NCBI GenBank assembly: GCA_910579685.1
Contig: CAJTVN010000037.1
Location: forward strand, 1-42,520
Length of the DNA: 42,520 bases
DNA from: an uncultured Lachnospiraceae bacterium
GTDB lineage: Bacteria > Bacillota > Clostridia > Lachnospirales > Lachnospiraceae
Direction: 5' to 3'
This document shows positions 7,623 to 15,227 of the stretch, piece after piece (the stretch's first letter is position 1; each line of letters starts with the position of its first letter). The notes beneath the pieces were generated by a model. That model ran no database searches. It was not told the origin of the DNA and was given only the letters and a program-made list of their open reading frames with translations. The translations under genes were made by a program, and so were the position numbers.

Positions 7623-9074
7623 ATGAGAGCAGCGAATGGCGGCAGTAGAGGAAAAAGATTTTTATTGTTCATTTTGGTAATGCTGTCCGCAGCGCAAACT
7701 GCGGGATGCAGACAGAGAACCCAGGAAACCTATGCGCAGCAGGGAGAGCCGGAGAATGGCCCTGTGGAGCAGGAAGTGCCGGAGAATGGCCCTGTGGAGC
7801 AGGAAGTGGCGAATGACAGGGGAAACCGGGAACCGGCACAGGAGAAAGAGCAGACAGATGCAAAACCGGAAGACTATGGGGAGGATCAGGGTGAGACGGA
7901 ATCCATTGTGGAACTGATTAAGCAAATAAGCCGTCCCCGGGTCAAGGGGATTTTCGTGACTGGGCCCACTGCGGGAATCGAAAGAATGCAGGAGCTGATC
8001 GAGCTTGTGGATGAAACTGAGCTGAATACCATAGTCATGGATATAAAGAATGACGAGGGAAGAATTGTCTACGATATGCAGATCCCGATCGTCCAGGAGC
8101 TGGGAAGCGGTATCAGCTATGTGCGGGATATGGAAGAGCTGATCCGCAGGTGTAAGGAGAAGAATATCTATCTGATAGCGAGGATTGTGGCGTTCAAGGA
8201 TCCCTTTCTGGCAGAGGTGAGGCCGCAGTGGTGTATTCATAATGCGGATGGAAGTTTATTCCGTGATAAAGGAGGGCTTGCCTGGCTGAACCCTTATGAG
8301 AGAGAGGTATGGGATTATCTGCTTGCAGTGTCCGGGGAAATACTGAGAATGGGATTCGACGAGGTACAGTTTGATTACGTCCGCTTTTCCACGGACAGCG
8401 GGATGGAACAGGCAGATCTGGGAGAGGAAGCAAAGGAAAAGGACAGACAGCAGATTATCACGGAATTTGTGAAATATATTTCCGAGGATATACATAAGGC
8501 GGGAGGGATCGTTTCCGCAGACGTGTACGGCATGGTGATTGACAGCCAGGTGGATCAGAGAATTGTGGGGCAGAGCTATGTGGAGCTGTCGAAATATCTG
8601 GATTTTATCAGTCCTATGATTTATCCTTCACACTATGGCCCCTATAATTATGATATACCGGTTCCGGATGCGGAGCCTTACCGGCTGGCGCTTACGGCGC
8701 TGCAATCCTCCAGAAAAGTTCTGGCAGGCATTCCTCTGCGGTCGGTGTCCGGAAATGATGCGGGGCAGTACAGTCAAGGAGAGCTTGCCGAACTTATGCC
8801 TATGGAAGGGATCCGTGCGCAGGTAAGGCCCTGGCTTCAGGATTTTACGGCGACCTGGGTGAAAGGGCATATTCCTTATGGGGCGCAGGAGGTTCGGGCA
8901 CAGATTCAGGCGGTATACGACGCCGGCTACGAGGAATGGATCTTGTGGAATGCATCCAATCATTATACAGAGGATGCGCTTCTGCCTGCTGAGGATGCAA
9001 AAGGGGGAGGGAGCGAAACGGCAGATGATGAGGATATGGAAGAAGGACAGGAAGAGAAAGGGGCGGGAAGATAG
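7623..9074 (+). CDS. DUF4015 putative glycoside hydrolase, predicted lipoprotein
   Basis: I chose ATG 7623 over in-frame GTG 7617 because AGGAG (7611-7615) is 7 nt from the ATG and only 1 nt from the GTG. The N-terminus has a basic stretch, a hydrophobic helix (FLLFILVML) and an imperfect lipobox TAGC at Cys29, so export and lipid anchoring are likely. Residues of about 30-100 are an acidic, Gln/Glu-rich linker with a duplicated decapeptide. The rest matches the DUF4015 TIM-barrel-like domain: GIFVTGPTAG, TIVMDIKNDEGR, GFDEVQFDYVRF, DFISPMIYPSHYG and EWILWNASNHYT. Substrate is unknown; a cell-wall or polysaccharide role is inferred. It sits between yabB and rsmI, where it is not expected from Bacillus order. 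Confidence 0.85.
   Translation: MRAANGGSRGKRFLLFILVMLSAAQTAGCRQRTQETYAQQGEPENGPVEQEVPENGPVEQEVANDRGNREPAQEKEQTDAKPEDYGEDQGETESIVELIKQISRPRVKGIFVTGPTAGIERMQELIELVDETELNTIVMDIKNDEGRIVYDMQIPIVQELGSGISYVRDMEELIRRCKEKNIYLIARIVAFKDPFLAEVRPQWCIHNADGSLFRDKGGLAWLNPYEREVWDYLLAVSGEILRMGFDEVQFDYVRFSTDSGMEQADLGEEAKEKDRQQIITEFVKYISEDIHKAGGIVSADVYGMVIDSQVDQRIVGQSYVELSKYLDFISPMIYPSHYGPYNYDIPVPDAEPYRLALTALQSSRKVLAGIPLRSVSGNDAGQYSQGELAELMPMEGIRAQVRPWLQDFTATWVKGHIPYGAQEVRAQIQAVYDAGYEEWILWNASNHYTEDALLPAEDAKGGGSETADDEDMEEGQEEKGAGR
7749..7808 (+). repeat. Perfect 30-bp tandem duplication in the DUF4015 linker
   Basis: Two identical 30-bp units, 7749-7778 and 7779-7808, encode PENGPVEQEV twice in frame. Being in-frame and perfect, the duplication looks recent or slippage-prone and may vary in copy number between strains, changing linker length without breaking the gene. 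Confidence 0.95.
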
Positions 9075-9076
9075 AT

Positions 9077-9913
9077 ATGACGGGAACTCTGTTTTTGTGT
9101 GCGACTCCCATAGGAAATCTGGGGGATATGACGAAACGTGTCATCGCCACCCTTGCGGAGGTGGATCTGATTGCGGCGGAGGATACGAGAAACAGTATCA
9201 AGCTGTTGAATCACTTCGGAATCAGGACGCCCATGACCAGCTATCACGAATATAACAAGGTGGAAAAGGCGGATCAGCTGGTCGGGCTGCTTCTGGAAGG
9301 AAAGAATATTGCTCTGATTACGGATGCGGGAACACCGGCCATATCTGACCCGGGAGAGGTGCTTGTGGCAAAGTGCCAAGAGGCAGCAGTTCCGGTTACT
9401 TCCCTGCCCGGATGCTGCGCCTGTATTACGGCGCTTACATTGTCCGGGCTTTCCACCAGAAGGTTTTGCTTCGAGGGATTTCTGCCATCGGATAAAAAAG
9501 AAAAGAGATTTATTTTGGACGAACTGAAGGAAGAGACCAGAACCATCATCTTGTATGAGGCGCCTCACCATTTAAAGCGCACGCTGCAGGAGCTGACAGA
9601 GACGCTGGGACAGAGAAGAATTACTCTGTGCAGGGAGCTTACCAAGAAATTTGAGACGGTCACGGCCACCACTCTGGAAGAGGCGGCTTCGTATTATGAG
9701 GAAAACGAGCCCAGAGGCGAGTATGTGCTGGTTCTGGAAGGGAAAAGCCGGAAGGAGCTGTGTGAGGACGCCAGGGCAAAATGGACGAATATGTCCGTGG
9801 AGGAGCATATGAGATATTATGAGGATCAGGGAATCGAGCGCAAGGCGGCCATGAAGCTTGTAGCTGCTGACAGGGGAGTTTCCAGGAGGGAGGTTTATCA
9901 GGCGCTGTTGTAA
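9077..9913 (+). CDS. rsmI: 16S rRNA (cytidine1402-2'-O)-methyltransferase
   Basis: RsmI adds the 2'-O-methyl group to C1402 in the decoding centre of 16S rRNA. The 278-residue protein starts with GTLFLCATPIGNLGDMTKR and contains IAAEDTRNS, a GTPAISDPG loop in LITDAGTPAISDPGE, and LPGCCACITAL. These are hallmarks of the tetrapyrrole-methylase-fold RsmI family. The C-terminal small helical extension (SVEEHMRYY...VSRREVYQALL) is also typical. It begins 2 bp after the DUF4015 stop and is probably the last core gene of the housekeeping run. Confidence 0.95.
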   Translation: MTGTLFLCATPIGNLGDMTKRVIATLAEVDLIAAEDTRNSIKLLNHFGIRTPMTSYHEYNKVEKADQLVGLLLEGKNIALITDAGTPAISDPGEVLVAKCQEAAVPVTSLPGCCACITALTLSGLSTRRFCFEGFLPSDKKEKRFILDELKEETRTIILYEAPHHLKRTLQELTETLGQRRITLCRELTKKFETVTATTLEEAASYYEENEPRGEYVLVLEGKSRKELCEDARAKWTNMSVEEHMRYYEDQGIERKAAMKLVAADRGVSRREVYQALL

Positions 9914-9946
9914 ATTTTATAAATATTTTATTGACGGAGGTAGGGT

Positions 9947-10375
9947 ATGATGAAGGATATTACTTTTTCTGACAGGATGACAGGGGAGGAATATAATGAG
10001 ATGCGGATGAGTGTGGATTGGAGACCCATATCCGGGCGGCAGGCTGACAGGGGGATCGAACATACGACTTTTCTGATTGCGGCCAGATGCGGAGAAAAGA
10101 TCATAGGCATGGGCAGGGTGCTCTTTGACTTCGGGTATACGGCTTATATAGGTGATGTGATCGTGGCGCCGCAGTTTCAGGGAAAAGGAATCGGACGAAG
10201 GATCACGCAGGGGCTCATGGACAGGGTTATGGAAGCTTCTGATCCGGGGGACCGGATTATGTTCATCCTGGGTGCAGCGAAAGGAAAGGAAGGCTTTTAT
10301 GAAAAGCTGGGTTTTAAGAAGAGGCCTAATGACTTTTCCGGATGCGGGATGAGCATGTGGAAGATGAGAGAATGA
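9947..10375 (+). CDS. GNAT-family N-acetyltransferase
   Basis: This 142-residue single-domain GNAT protein carries the acetyl-CoA pyrophosphate loop as VAPQFQGKGIGRRI (the Q/R-x-x-G-x-G/A motif), preceded by the beta4 strand AYIGDVIV and followed by the terminal GFYEKLGFKKRP block. It transfers acetyl from acetyl-CoA to an amine; the acceptor is unknown. GGAGG at 9936-9940 gives 6 nt spacing to ATG 9947; ATG 9950 is equally possible. It ends 10 bp before a strong terminator. Confidence 0.88.
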   Translation: MMKDITFSDRMTGEEYNEMRMSVDWRPISGRQADRGIEHTTFLIAARCGEKIIGMGRVLFDFGYTAYIGDVIVAPQFQGKGIGRRITQGLMDRVMEASDPGDRIMFILGAAKGKEGFYEKLGFKKRPNDFSGCGMSMWKMRE

Positions 10376-10384
10376 AATGCAACT

Positions 10385-10433
10385 GCCGGTTGACACATTT
10401 CCAAGCGCACTTGCTGGTTGTCAACCGGCTTTT
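10385..10433 (+). terminator. Rho-independent terminator after the GNAT gene
   Basis: An 11-bp perfect stem, gccggttgaca (10385-10395) with tgtcaaccggc (10419-10429), is followed by TTTT. The 23-nt loop holds a second small stem (caag/cttg). It closes the run that begins at 329. Confidence 0.85.
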
Positions 10434-10487
10434 CTGTTATGTTTTTTGCAGTGATATCACGATATTATCGATGAAAAACCATAACAG
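10434..10487 (+). promoter_or_regulatory. Dyad-symmetric region before the XRE regulator
   Basis: Inverted arms ctgttatg (10434-10441) and cataacag (10480-10487) are extended inward by T and A runs (10442-10447 and 10474-10478). Inside lies the perfect 10-bp palindrome gtgatatcac (10451-10460). It starts right after the terminator T-run and ends 21 bp before the chosen start codon. This is a plausible operator for autoregulation, though it could also be a leader hairpin. No convincing -35/-10 pair was found. Confidence 0.4.
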
Positions 10488-10508
10488 AAAGAAAGGATGA
10501 CACGGCAT

Positions 10509-11549
10509 ATGATTTTGGCAGAGAAGATTATGGAACTGAGAAAAAAGAAGGGATGGTCGCAGGAGCAGCTGGGAGAATGGCTTGAAATTTCCAGACAGTC
10601 TGTCTCTAAATGGGAGTCGGGAGCCTCTATTCCCGATCTGGATAAGATCGTCAAGATGAGCCATATTTTTTCCGTAAGCACGGATTATCTCCTTAAGGAT
10701 GAGCTCGAAAGCCCGCAGGAGGGAACGCAGACGGATACGGCTTCGGAGCAGGAGCCGGAAAACGGGTGCGGGGCGTTAAACGGACGTTCCGTGACTCTCG
10801 AGGAGGCAAATAAATATATGGATATGGCAAAGCAGTCCGCAAAGGGAACGGCACTGGGAACGTTTTTGTGTATTTTATCTCCGGTATGTTTGCTTCTGAT
10901 TTCGGGATTCCTGCAGGACGGCCGGATTCGGATGTCGGACGAAAGAGCCGGTGCGGCAGGCCTCATTATTCTGCTGGTGTTGGTGCTGGCGGGAGTGGCG
11001 CTTCTGGTAACGGAGGGGATGAAGCTTTCCGGCTTCCGCTATCTGGATGAGGAAGGAATTTCCCTGAAATATGGAGTGAGGGGGATTGTGGAAAAGCGCA
11101 GAGAGGATTTTGAGCAGACCCATAGGCGCTGTACGGTTTTGGGAGTGGCGCTGTGCATTATAAGCGTTATTCCCCTGATGACGGTGGGGACTTTTGTGGA
11201 CAACGACATTTACTCGATTATGTGCTTTGCGCTTCTGATTGTGTTTGCTGCCGTTGCTGTTTATCTGTTTGTCTGGTCGGGATGCATTTATGGCAGCTTT
11301 CGTAAGCTGCTTCAGGAGGGAGAGTATGCGAAAGAGAAAAAGGCCATAAAAAAGAGAACGGCGTTTCTGAACGGAGTATACTGGGCCGGCGTGCTGGCGG
11401 CTTTTCTAATTCTGCGCAGCTCGAACATATACGAAGAGAGCGAGTACAATATCCTTGGCGTTTACTGGATCGTTGCAGTGCTTCTCTATATTATGATCAA
11501 AGGAATACTTGGTGCGGTGATGGAAAGGCGCAGCGCAGAAGTCAGATAG
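10509..11549 (+). CDS. XRE-family transcriptional regulator with C-terminal membrane domain
   Basis: The N-terminal helix-turn-helix domain is clear: MILAEKIMELRKKKGWSQEQ, then LEISRQSVSKWESG and VSTDYLLKDE (residues 1-70). A Gln/Glu-rich linker follows, then several hydrophobic segments: two before about residue 165, two around 210-255, and two near the C-terminus. This makes a membrane-attached DNA-binding protein. I prefer ATG 10509 to ATG 10497 because AAAGGA lies 0-1 bp from the first ATG, and homologous regulators usually begin MILAEKI. The role is unknown; such proteins often control a neighbouring transporter or respond to envelope stress. No co-transcribed partner is seen. Confidence 0.85.
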   Translation: MILAEKIMELRKKKGWSQEQLGEWLEISRQSVSKWESGASIPDLDKIVKMSHIFSVSTDYLLKDELESPQEGTQTDTASEQEPENGCGALNGRSVTLEEANKYMDMAKQSAKGTALGTFLCILSPVCLLLISGFLQDGRIRMSDERAGAAGLIILLVLVLAGVALLVTEGMKLSGFRYLDEEGISLKYGVRGIVEKRREDFEQTHRRCTVLGVALCIISVIPLMTVGTFVDNDIYSIMCFALLIVFAAVAVYLFVWSGCIYGSFRKLLQEGEYAKEKKAIKKRTAFLNGVYWAGVLAAFLILRSSNIYEESEYNILGVYWIVAVLLYIMIKGILGAVMERRSAEVR

Positions 11550-11825
11550 AGCGGTGGGCATATAAAAAACAGATAAGTTACCGTCAGGGTAAAGTGCGCC
11601 TCTTGTATACTTAGGATAGGATTATGTAATTTATGGTAGGATGGCAGCGGCAGAACCGATTTCACCGCTGTCATTTCTGCGTTCAAAACTCTCTTTTTAA
11701 AAATCAGCGCTGGTTTGAGAGAACAGCGTTTTGTGCGACATATACAAAAAAATGAATTTTTAGATAGATAAAGAAAAGCAAAACTGGATATTATGACCAA
11801 ATTGAAAATATATTGAAAAATTTGA
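11550..11825 (+). other. Non-coding spacer with one stem-loop
   Basis: No convincing gene lies between the XRE regulator and the sugar-importer promoter. The only strong structure is a 10-bp stem, atggcagcgg (11641-11650) with ccgctgtcat (11665-11674), with one wobble and a 14-nt loop; the bases after it are T-rich but not a clean T-run. It may be a weak terminator for the XRE gene. The rest becomes AT-rich towards the promoter. Confidence 0.4.
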
Positions 11826-11855
11826 TTGACAAAACTGTATATCTATGTTTATTAT
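11826..11855 (+). promoter_or_regulatory. Sigma-A promoter of the sugar-importer operon
   Basis: TTGACA (11826-11831), an 18-bp spacer and TATTAT (11850-11855) form a good sigma-A promoter. The expected start near 11862 lies at the edge of operator 1, so a bound repressor would block initiation. The untranslated leader would be about 110 nt. Confidence 0.75.
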
Positions 11856-11862
11856 AAAATTA

Positions 11863-11876
11863 CAAAAACGTTTTCG
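11863..11876 (+). promoter_or_regulatory. LacI-type operator 1
   Basis: CAAAAACGTTTTCG is centred on the AAAACGTTTT palindrome with the central CG typical of LacI/CcpA-family sites. It overlaps the expected transcription start of the importer operon. The same core recurs at 11925, 17480 and 18671. Confidence 0.75.
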
Positions 11877-11924
11877 GAAACGGACATATGAGATGACTGA
11901 ACGATTATTTTTTTTGGTTAGTAT

Positions 11925-11938
11925 CAAAAACGTTTTCG
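11925..11938 (+). promoter_or_regulatory. LacI-type operator 2
   Basis: This is an identical 14-mer to operator 1, 62 bp downstream and 35 bp before the binding-protein start codon. The 62-bp spacing is close to six helical turns, so two repressor dimers could sit on the same face of the DNA. Confidence 0.75.
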
Positions 11939-11973
11939 ATAACAACACTAATAATAACAGGAGGAAAATTATT

Positions 11974-13338
11974 ATGAAGTTGAAAAAAGTATCAGCGATT
12001 CTGCTGGTGGCAGCAATGAGCTTTTCCCTTCTTGCGGGCTGTGGCTCGTCGAAAAAGGAGGAAGCTCCGGCAAAGGATACGACCGAGGAGAGCGGCGATG
12101 CGCAGACAGCCGAGAAGGAAGAAGAGAGTAAAGCAGATACGGATGCAGGCAGTGAAAGCGCTGCCGGCGGTGAGAAGACAGTGATCCGCGTTACCAAGTG
12201 GGGAGATGACAAGCCTGCGGCGGAGAACATTCTGGTGGAAGAGTTTAATGCCAGCCAGGATGCGATCGAGATTCAGCTGGATGTGGTTCCGGGCGACGGA
12301 TACGGCGACAGGCTGACGACCTCCTTCTCATCCGGCGACGGATATGATATCTTCCTTTCCGGAGAAGGCGATTTTTATAAGTGGGTTGACTTGGGAATGG
12401 TGGAGCCTCTGGACGATCTGATTGCGGCAGATACGGACTGGCAGAACCCCATGGGAGAATCCGTGATGGAAATGGGCGTGGTGGATGGATCTCAGAGATA
12501 TCTGGTGAAGGATTATAATCCGATCTGCCTGTGGTACAATAAGGACATGTTCGATGCGGCAGGCGTGGATTATCCTTCCGAGAGCTGGACATGGGACGAT
12601 CTGTATGAGGCGGCTAAGAAACTGACCACGAAGAATGAAAACGGAGAGTTTGAGACCTTCGGTTTCCAGGCACAGTCCTGGAACTATGCGGTGGATACCT
12701 ATCTGGAATCTCTCGGATTTTCTTATGTGAGCGAGGATTACTCCACGGCTGAGGGTTATCTGAATTCCCAGGGCGTTGCAGATGCTCTTGATACCTATTT
12801 CGGATGGACCGAAGGGGACGACAGGATTTCTCCTAACGCTGCCGACACGGATACCTACGGCGACGGAACGGCTATGATGATCAACAATAAGCTGGCAATG
12901 TTCATTACCGGCGGCTGGGCGAAGACCGGTCTCGAGGATGCGGGTGTGAATTATGCGACAGCGCTTGTACCCGGCAATCATGCGGCATACTTCTGTGCTT
13001 CCGGTTATGCAATCAGCTCTTCCTGCAAGAATAAGGAAGCGGCGTGGGAAGTGCTCAAGCTGCTCACGGGAGAGAGAGCTTCCGAATTGAGAGCACAGAA
13101 CGAGGCGGCGTTCCCTACAGCGGAATCTCAGCTTCAGGCAGTTGTTGACAGCCTGTCCGATGATCAGAAGGCTCTGCTTCAGTCACTGGACTACAGTGTG
13201 CCTCCCATCGGTATGAGGGGCAAGGTTGGAAGCCAGGTAAACCAGGTACTGGGCGAGGTTGTTGAAAGAATCGTATATCATGATGCGGACACCATGACGA
13301 TTCTGAACGATGCGCTCGAAGCGTCTAAGCAAAAATAG
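11974..13338 (+). CDS. CUT1-family sugar ABC transporter substrate-binding lipoprotein
   Basis: This 454-residue extracellular solute-binding protein (family 1) captures a sugar or oligosaccharide for the two permeases downstream. ATG 11974 is set by AGGAGG at 11959-11964. The signal peptide ends in lipobox LLAGC with Cys23. A long Glu/Lys/Ala-rich tether reaches to about residue 65, and the mature fold starts at TVIRVTKWGDDKPAAE. Motifs such as WYNKDMFDAAGVDYP and MMINNKLAMFITGGWA are typical of maltose-type binding proteins. Two LacI-type operators lie upstream and a hairpin with T-run follows, so this gene is probably the most strongly expressed of the operon. The ligand is inferred to be an alpha-glucoside from neighbouring genes. 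Confidence 0.92.
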   Translation: MKLKKVSAILLVAAMSFSLLAGCGSSKKEEAPAKDTTEESGDAQTAEKEEESKADTDAGSESAAGGEKTVIRVTKWGDDKPAAENILVEEFNASQDAIEIQLDVVPGDGYGDRLTTSFSSGDGYDIFLSGEGDFYKWVDLGMVEPLDDLIAADTDWQNPMGESVMEMGVVDGSQRYLVKDYNPICLWYNKDMFDAAGVDYPSESWTWDDLYEAAKKLTTKNENGEFETFGFQAQSWNYAVDTYLESLGFSYVSEDYSTAEGYLNSQGVADALDTYFGWTEGDDRISPNAADTDTYGDGTAMMINNKLAMFITGGWAKTGLEDAGVNYATALVPGNHAAYFCASGYAISSSCKNKEAAWEVLKLLTGERASELRAQNEAAFPTAESQLQAVVDSLSDDQKALLQSLDYSVPPIGMRGKVGSQVNQVLGEVVERIVYHDADTMTILNDALEASKQK

Positions 13339-13352
13339 AAAAGAAGGGCACA

Positions 13353-13401
13353 GGGCTGTCACGCTGAGGATCGAAAGGCCCAGGCTGTGACGGCCCTTTT
13401 T
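13353..13401 (+). terminator. Intra-operon terminator-like hairpin after the binding-protein gene
   Basis: Stem gggctgtcac (13353-13362) pairs with gtgacggccc (13387-13396) through one wobble, and TTTTT follows (13397-13401). It stands between the binding-protein and permease genes, where partial termination or protection of the upstream mRNA would give excess binding protein over membrane components. Confidence 0.75.
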
Positions 13402-13440
13402 ATGAAATAGGACCTGTTTCGAAATAAATGGAGGTTAATT

Positions 13441-14355
13441 ATGGCAGGAAAAGGAAGATCGGGGAAGGTGCAGAGCAGAGAAAACAGAAACGGCTATCTG
13501 TTCGTCATGCCATGGATTTTAGGCTTTTTTCTCTTCACTCTGCTCCCAATGGTATTTTCGGCGATTTTATCTCTATGCGAATGGGATATCGTCACGGGAT
13601 TATCCACTATAGAATTTGTGGGATTGGAAAATTTCACCGGCATGTTCAAAGATCCGAAGTTCTGGCAGTCTTTGAAGGTGACCTTTAAGTTTTGTCTGAT
13701 CACGATCCCCTGTTATCAGATCGTGTCGCTATTTGTGGCATTCTTGCTGGCCATGGATATCAAAGGCATGAAGATCTTCCGGGTGGTATATTTCCTGCCC
13801 TCGATTATTCCCACCATAGCGGCCACCATGATCTGGACCAGGATTTTTGCACAGGACGGAATTTTAAATAAATCGCTCTCTGTAATCGGGATCAAAGGGC
13901 CGGCCTGGCTCACGGACCGGAATACCGCCCTCTATGCGCTGATGATTATGGGACTTTGGGGCGTGGGTAATACGATTATAATTTATCTCTCCGGCCTTCA
14001 GGGGGTCAGCGAGGAGCTGAAGGAGGCGGCCAGGGTGGATGGCGCCAAGGGCTGGCAGATCTTTTTTAAGATCACGGTTCCAATGATTTCGCCCACGATA
14101 TTCTTTAACGTGGTGATGGCCGTGATCGGCTCCTTCCAGTACTTCACGCAGGCCTATGTCATGACAGAGGGAGGACCCATGCAGTCCACTCTGTTCTACA
14201 ACCTGTATTTGTATCAGAAGGCTTACAAGGAATACCAGATGGGCTATGCTTCCGCAATGGCCTGGGTAATGTTTATAATCATTATGCTGTTTACCATGCT
14301 GGTCATCAAGAGCTCCAGCTTCTGGGTATATTACCAGAATGACGATAAGCTGTAA
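13441..14355 (+). CDS. Sugar ABC transporter permease, MalF type
   Basis: This 304-residue inner-membrane permease has six predicted transmembrane segments, starting with GYLFVMPWILGFFLFTLLPM. The cytoplasmic EAA loop that docks the ATPase is ELKEAARVDGAKGWQIFFKI, near residues 190-215. GGAGG at 13430-13434 fixes ATG 13441. It pairs with the MalG-type gene 14 bp downstream. No ATPase gene is in the operon, which is usual for Gram-positive CUT1 importers that share one MsmX/MsmK-type ATPase encoded elsewhere. Confidence 0.93.
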   Translation: MAGKGRSGKVQSRENRNGYLFVMPWILGFFLFTLLPMVFSAILSLCEWDIVTGLSTIEFVGLENFTGMFKDPKFWQSLKVTFKFCLITIPCYQIVSLFVAFLLAMDIKGMKIFRVVYFLPSIIPTIAATMIWTRIFAQDGILNKSLSVIGIKGPAWLTDRNTALYALMIMGLWGVGNTIIIYLSGLQGVSEELKEAARVDGAKGWQIFFKITVPMISPTIFFNVVMAVIGSFQYFTQAYVMTEGGPMQSTLFYNLYLYQKAYKEYQMGYASAMAWVMFIIIMLFTMLVIKSSSFWVYYQNDDKL

Positions 14356-14369
14356 GGGAGGGAAGGAAG

Positions 14370-15212
14370 ATGAACCGTTCGAAAAAAATAAATCACAGAA
14401 TTGCGAGTATCCTTGCCACACTGCTTCTGCTTGGCGGTGCCGTGGTCATCATGATTCCGCTGCTGTGGACGATCTGTATGGCTTTAAAGCCCGCATCTGA
14501 GATGTATACTGACAATTTCTTCCCAAAAGAGCTGGCGTGGGGAAACTTTTATGAGGCCGTTACCAGCATTGATTTTTTCCTGTATCTGAAAAATACGCTG
14601 ATGATCGTGATTCCCAATCTGGTGGGAACCGTGGTAAGCTCCGCAATTGTGGCGTACGGCTTTTCAAGGTTTGACTTTAAGGGAAAGAGGGTGTGGTTTT
14701 TGATTCTCCTTGCAACCATGATGCTGCCCTCCCAGGTGACCATGATCCCCACCTATTTGATCTACCGGCAGATCGGATGGGTGAACACCGTGCTTCCCCT
14801 GGTGGTTCCCGCCTTTTTCGGAGGAGGAGCCTTCAATATTTTCCTGGTGCGTCAGTTTATGTCGGGAATTCCCAAGGATTTTGACGAGGCGGCCCGAATC
14901 GACGGGGCGGGACCCTTTAAGATTTTTGCCAGGGTGCTGGTTCCCATGTGCCGTCCGGTTATGACGGCGGTTGGAATCTTCACCTTTATGGGTACCTGGA
15001 ATGATTTTAACGGCCCTCTGATCTATCTGTATGACAGCAAAAAATATACACTGTCCCTTGGACTTGCGTTTTTCAAGGGATTATATACGAGCAAATGGAA
15101 TCTGATGATGGCGGCTACTGTGCTTGTGATGCTGCCGGTATTGATCCTGTTCTTTATCGCACAGGACTATATCATTGACGGAATTGCAATATCTTCGGGA
15201 ACGAAGGGATAA
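14370..15212 (+). CDS. Sugar ABC transporter permease, MalG type
   Basis: This 280-residue permease has a first membrane helix (SILATLLLLGGAVVIMIPLL), the MalG-type WTICMALKP block, and EAA loop DFDEAARIDGAGPFKIFARV at about residues 165-190. It ends with FIAQDYIIDGIAISSGTKG, a typical MalG-family C-terminus. With the MalF-type partner it forms the membrane channel of the importer. The glycosidase gene begins 15 bp downstream, so uptake and breakdown are transcribed together. Confidence 0.93.
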   Translation: MNRSKKINHRIASILATLLLLGGAVVIMIPLLWTICMALKPASEMYTDNFFPKELAWGNFYEAVTSIDFFLYLKNTLMIVIPNLVGTVVSSAIVAYGFSRFDFKGKRVWFLILLATMMLPSQVTMIPTYLIYRQIGWVNTVLPLVVPAFFGGGAFNIFLVRQFMSGIPKDFDEAARIDGAGPFKIFARVLVPMCRPVMTAVGIFTFMGTWNDFNGPLIYLYDSKKYTLSLGLAFFKGLYTSKWNLMMAATVLVMLPVLILFFIAQDYIIDGIAISSGTKG

Positions 15213-15227
15213 GGACGGGGTAAGAAT

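Noticed and set aside
11863..11938. CcpA catabolite-repression sites
   Set aside because: The sites resemble cre elements, but matching copies before a local LacI gene make that regulator the simpler explanation; CcpA input cannot be excluded.
11845..11973. Upstream extension of the binding-protein gene to ATG 11845
   Set aside because: It would put 43 residues before a perfect lipoprotein signal and translate through both operators; AGGAGG at 11959 fixes the start at 11974.
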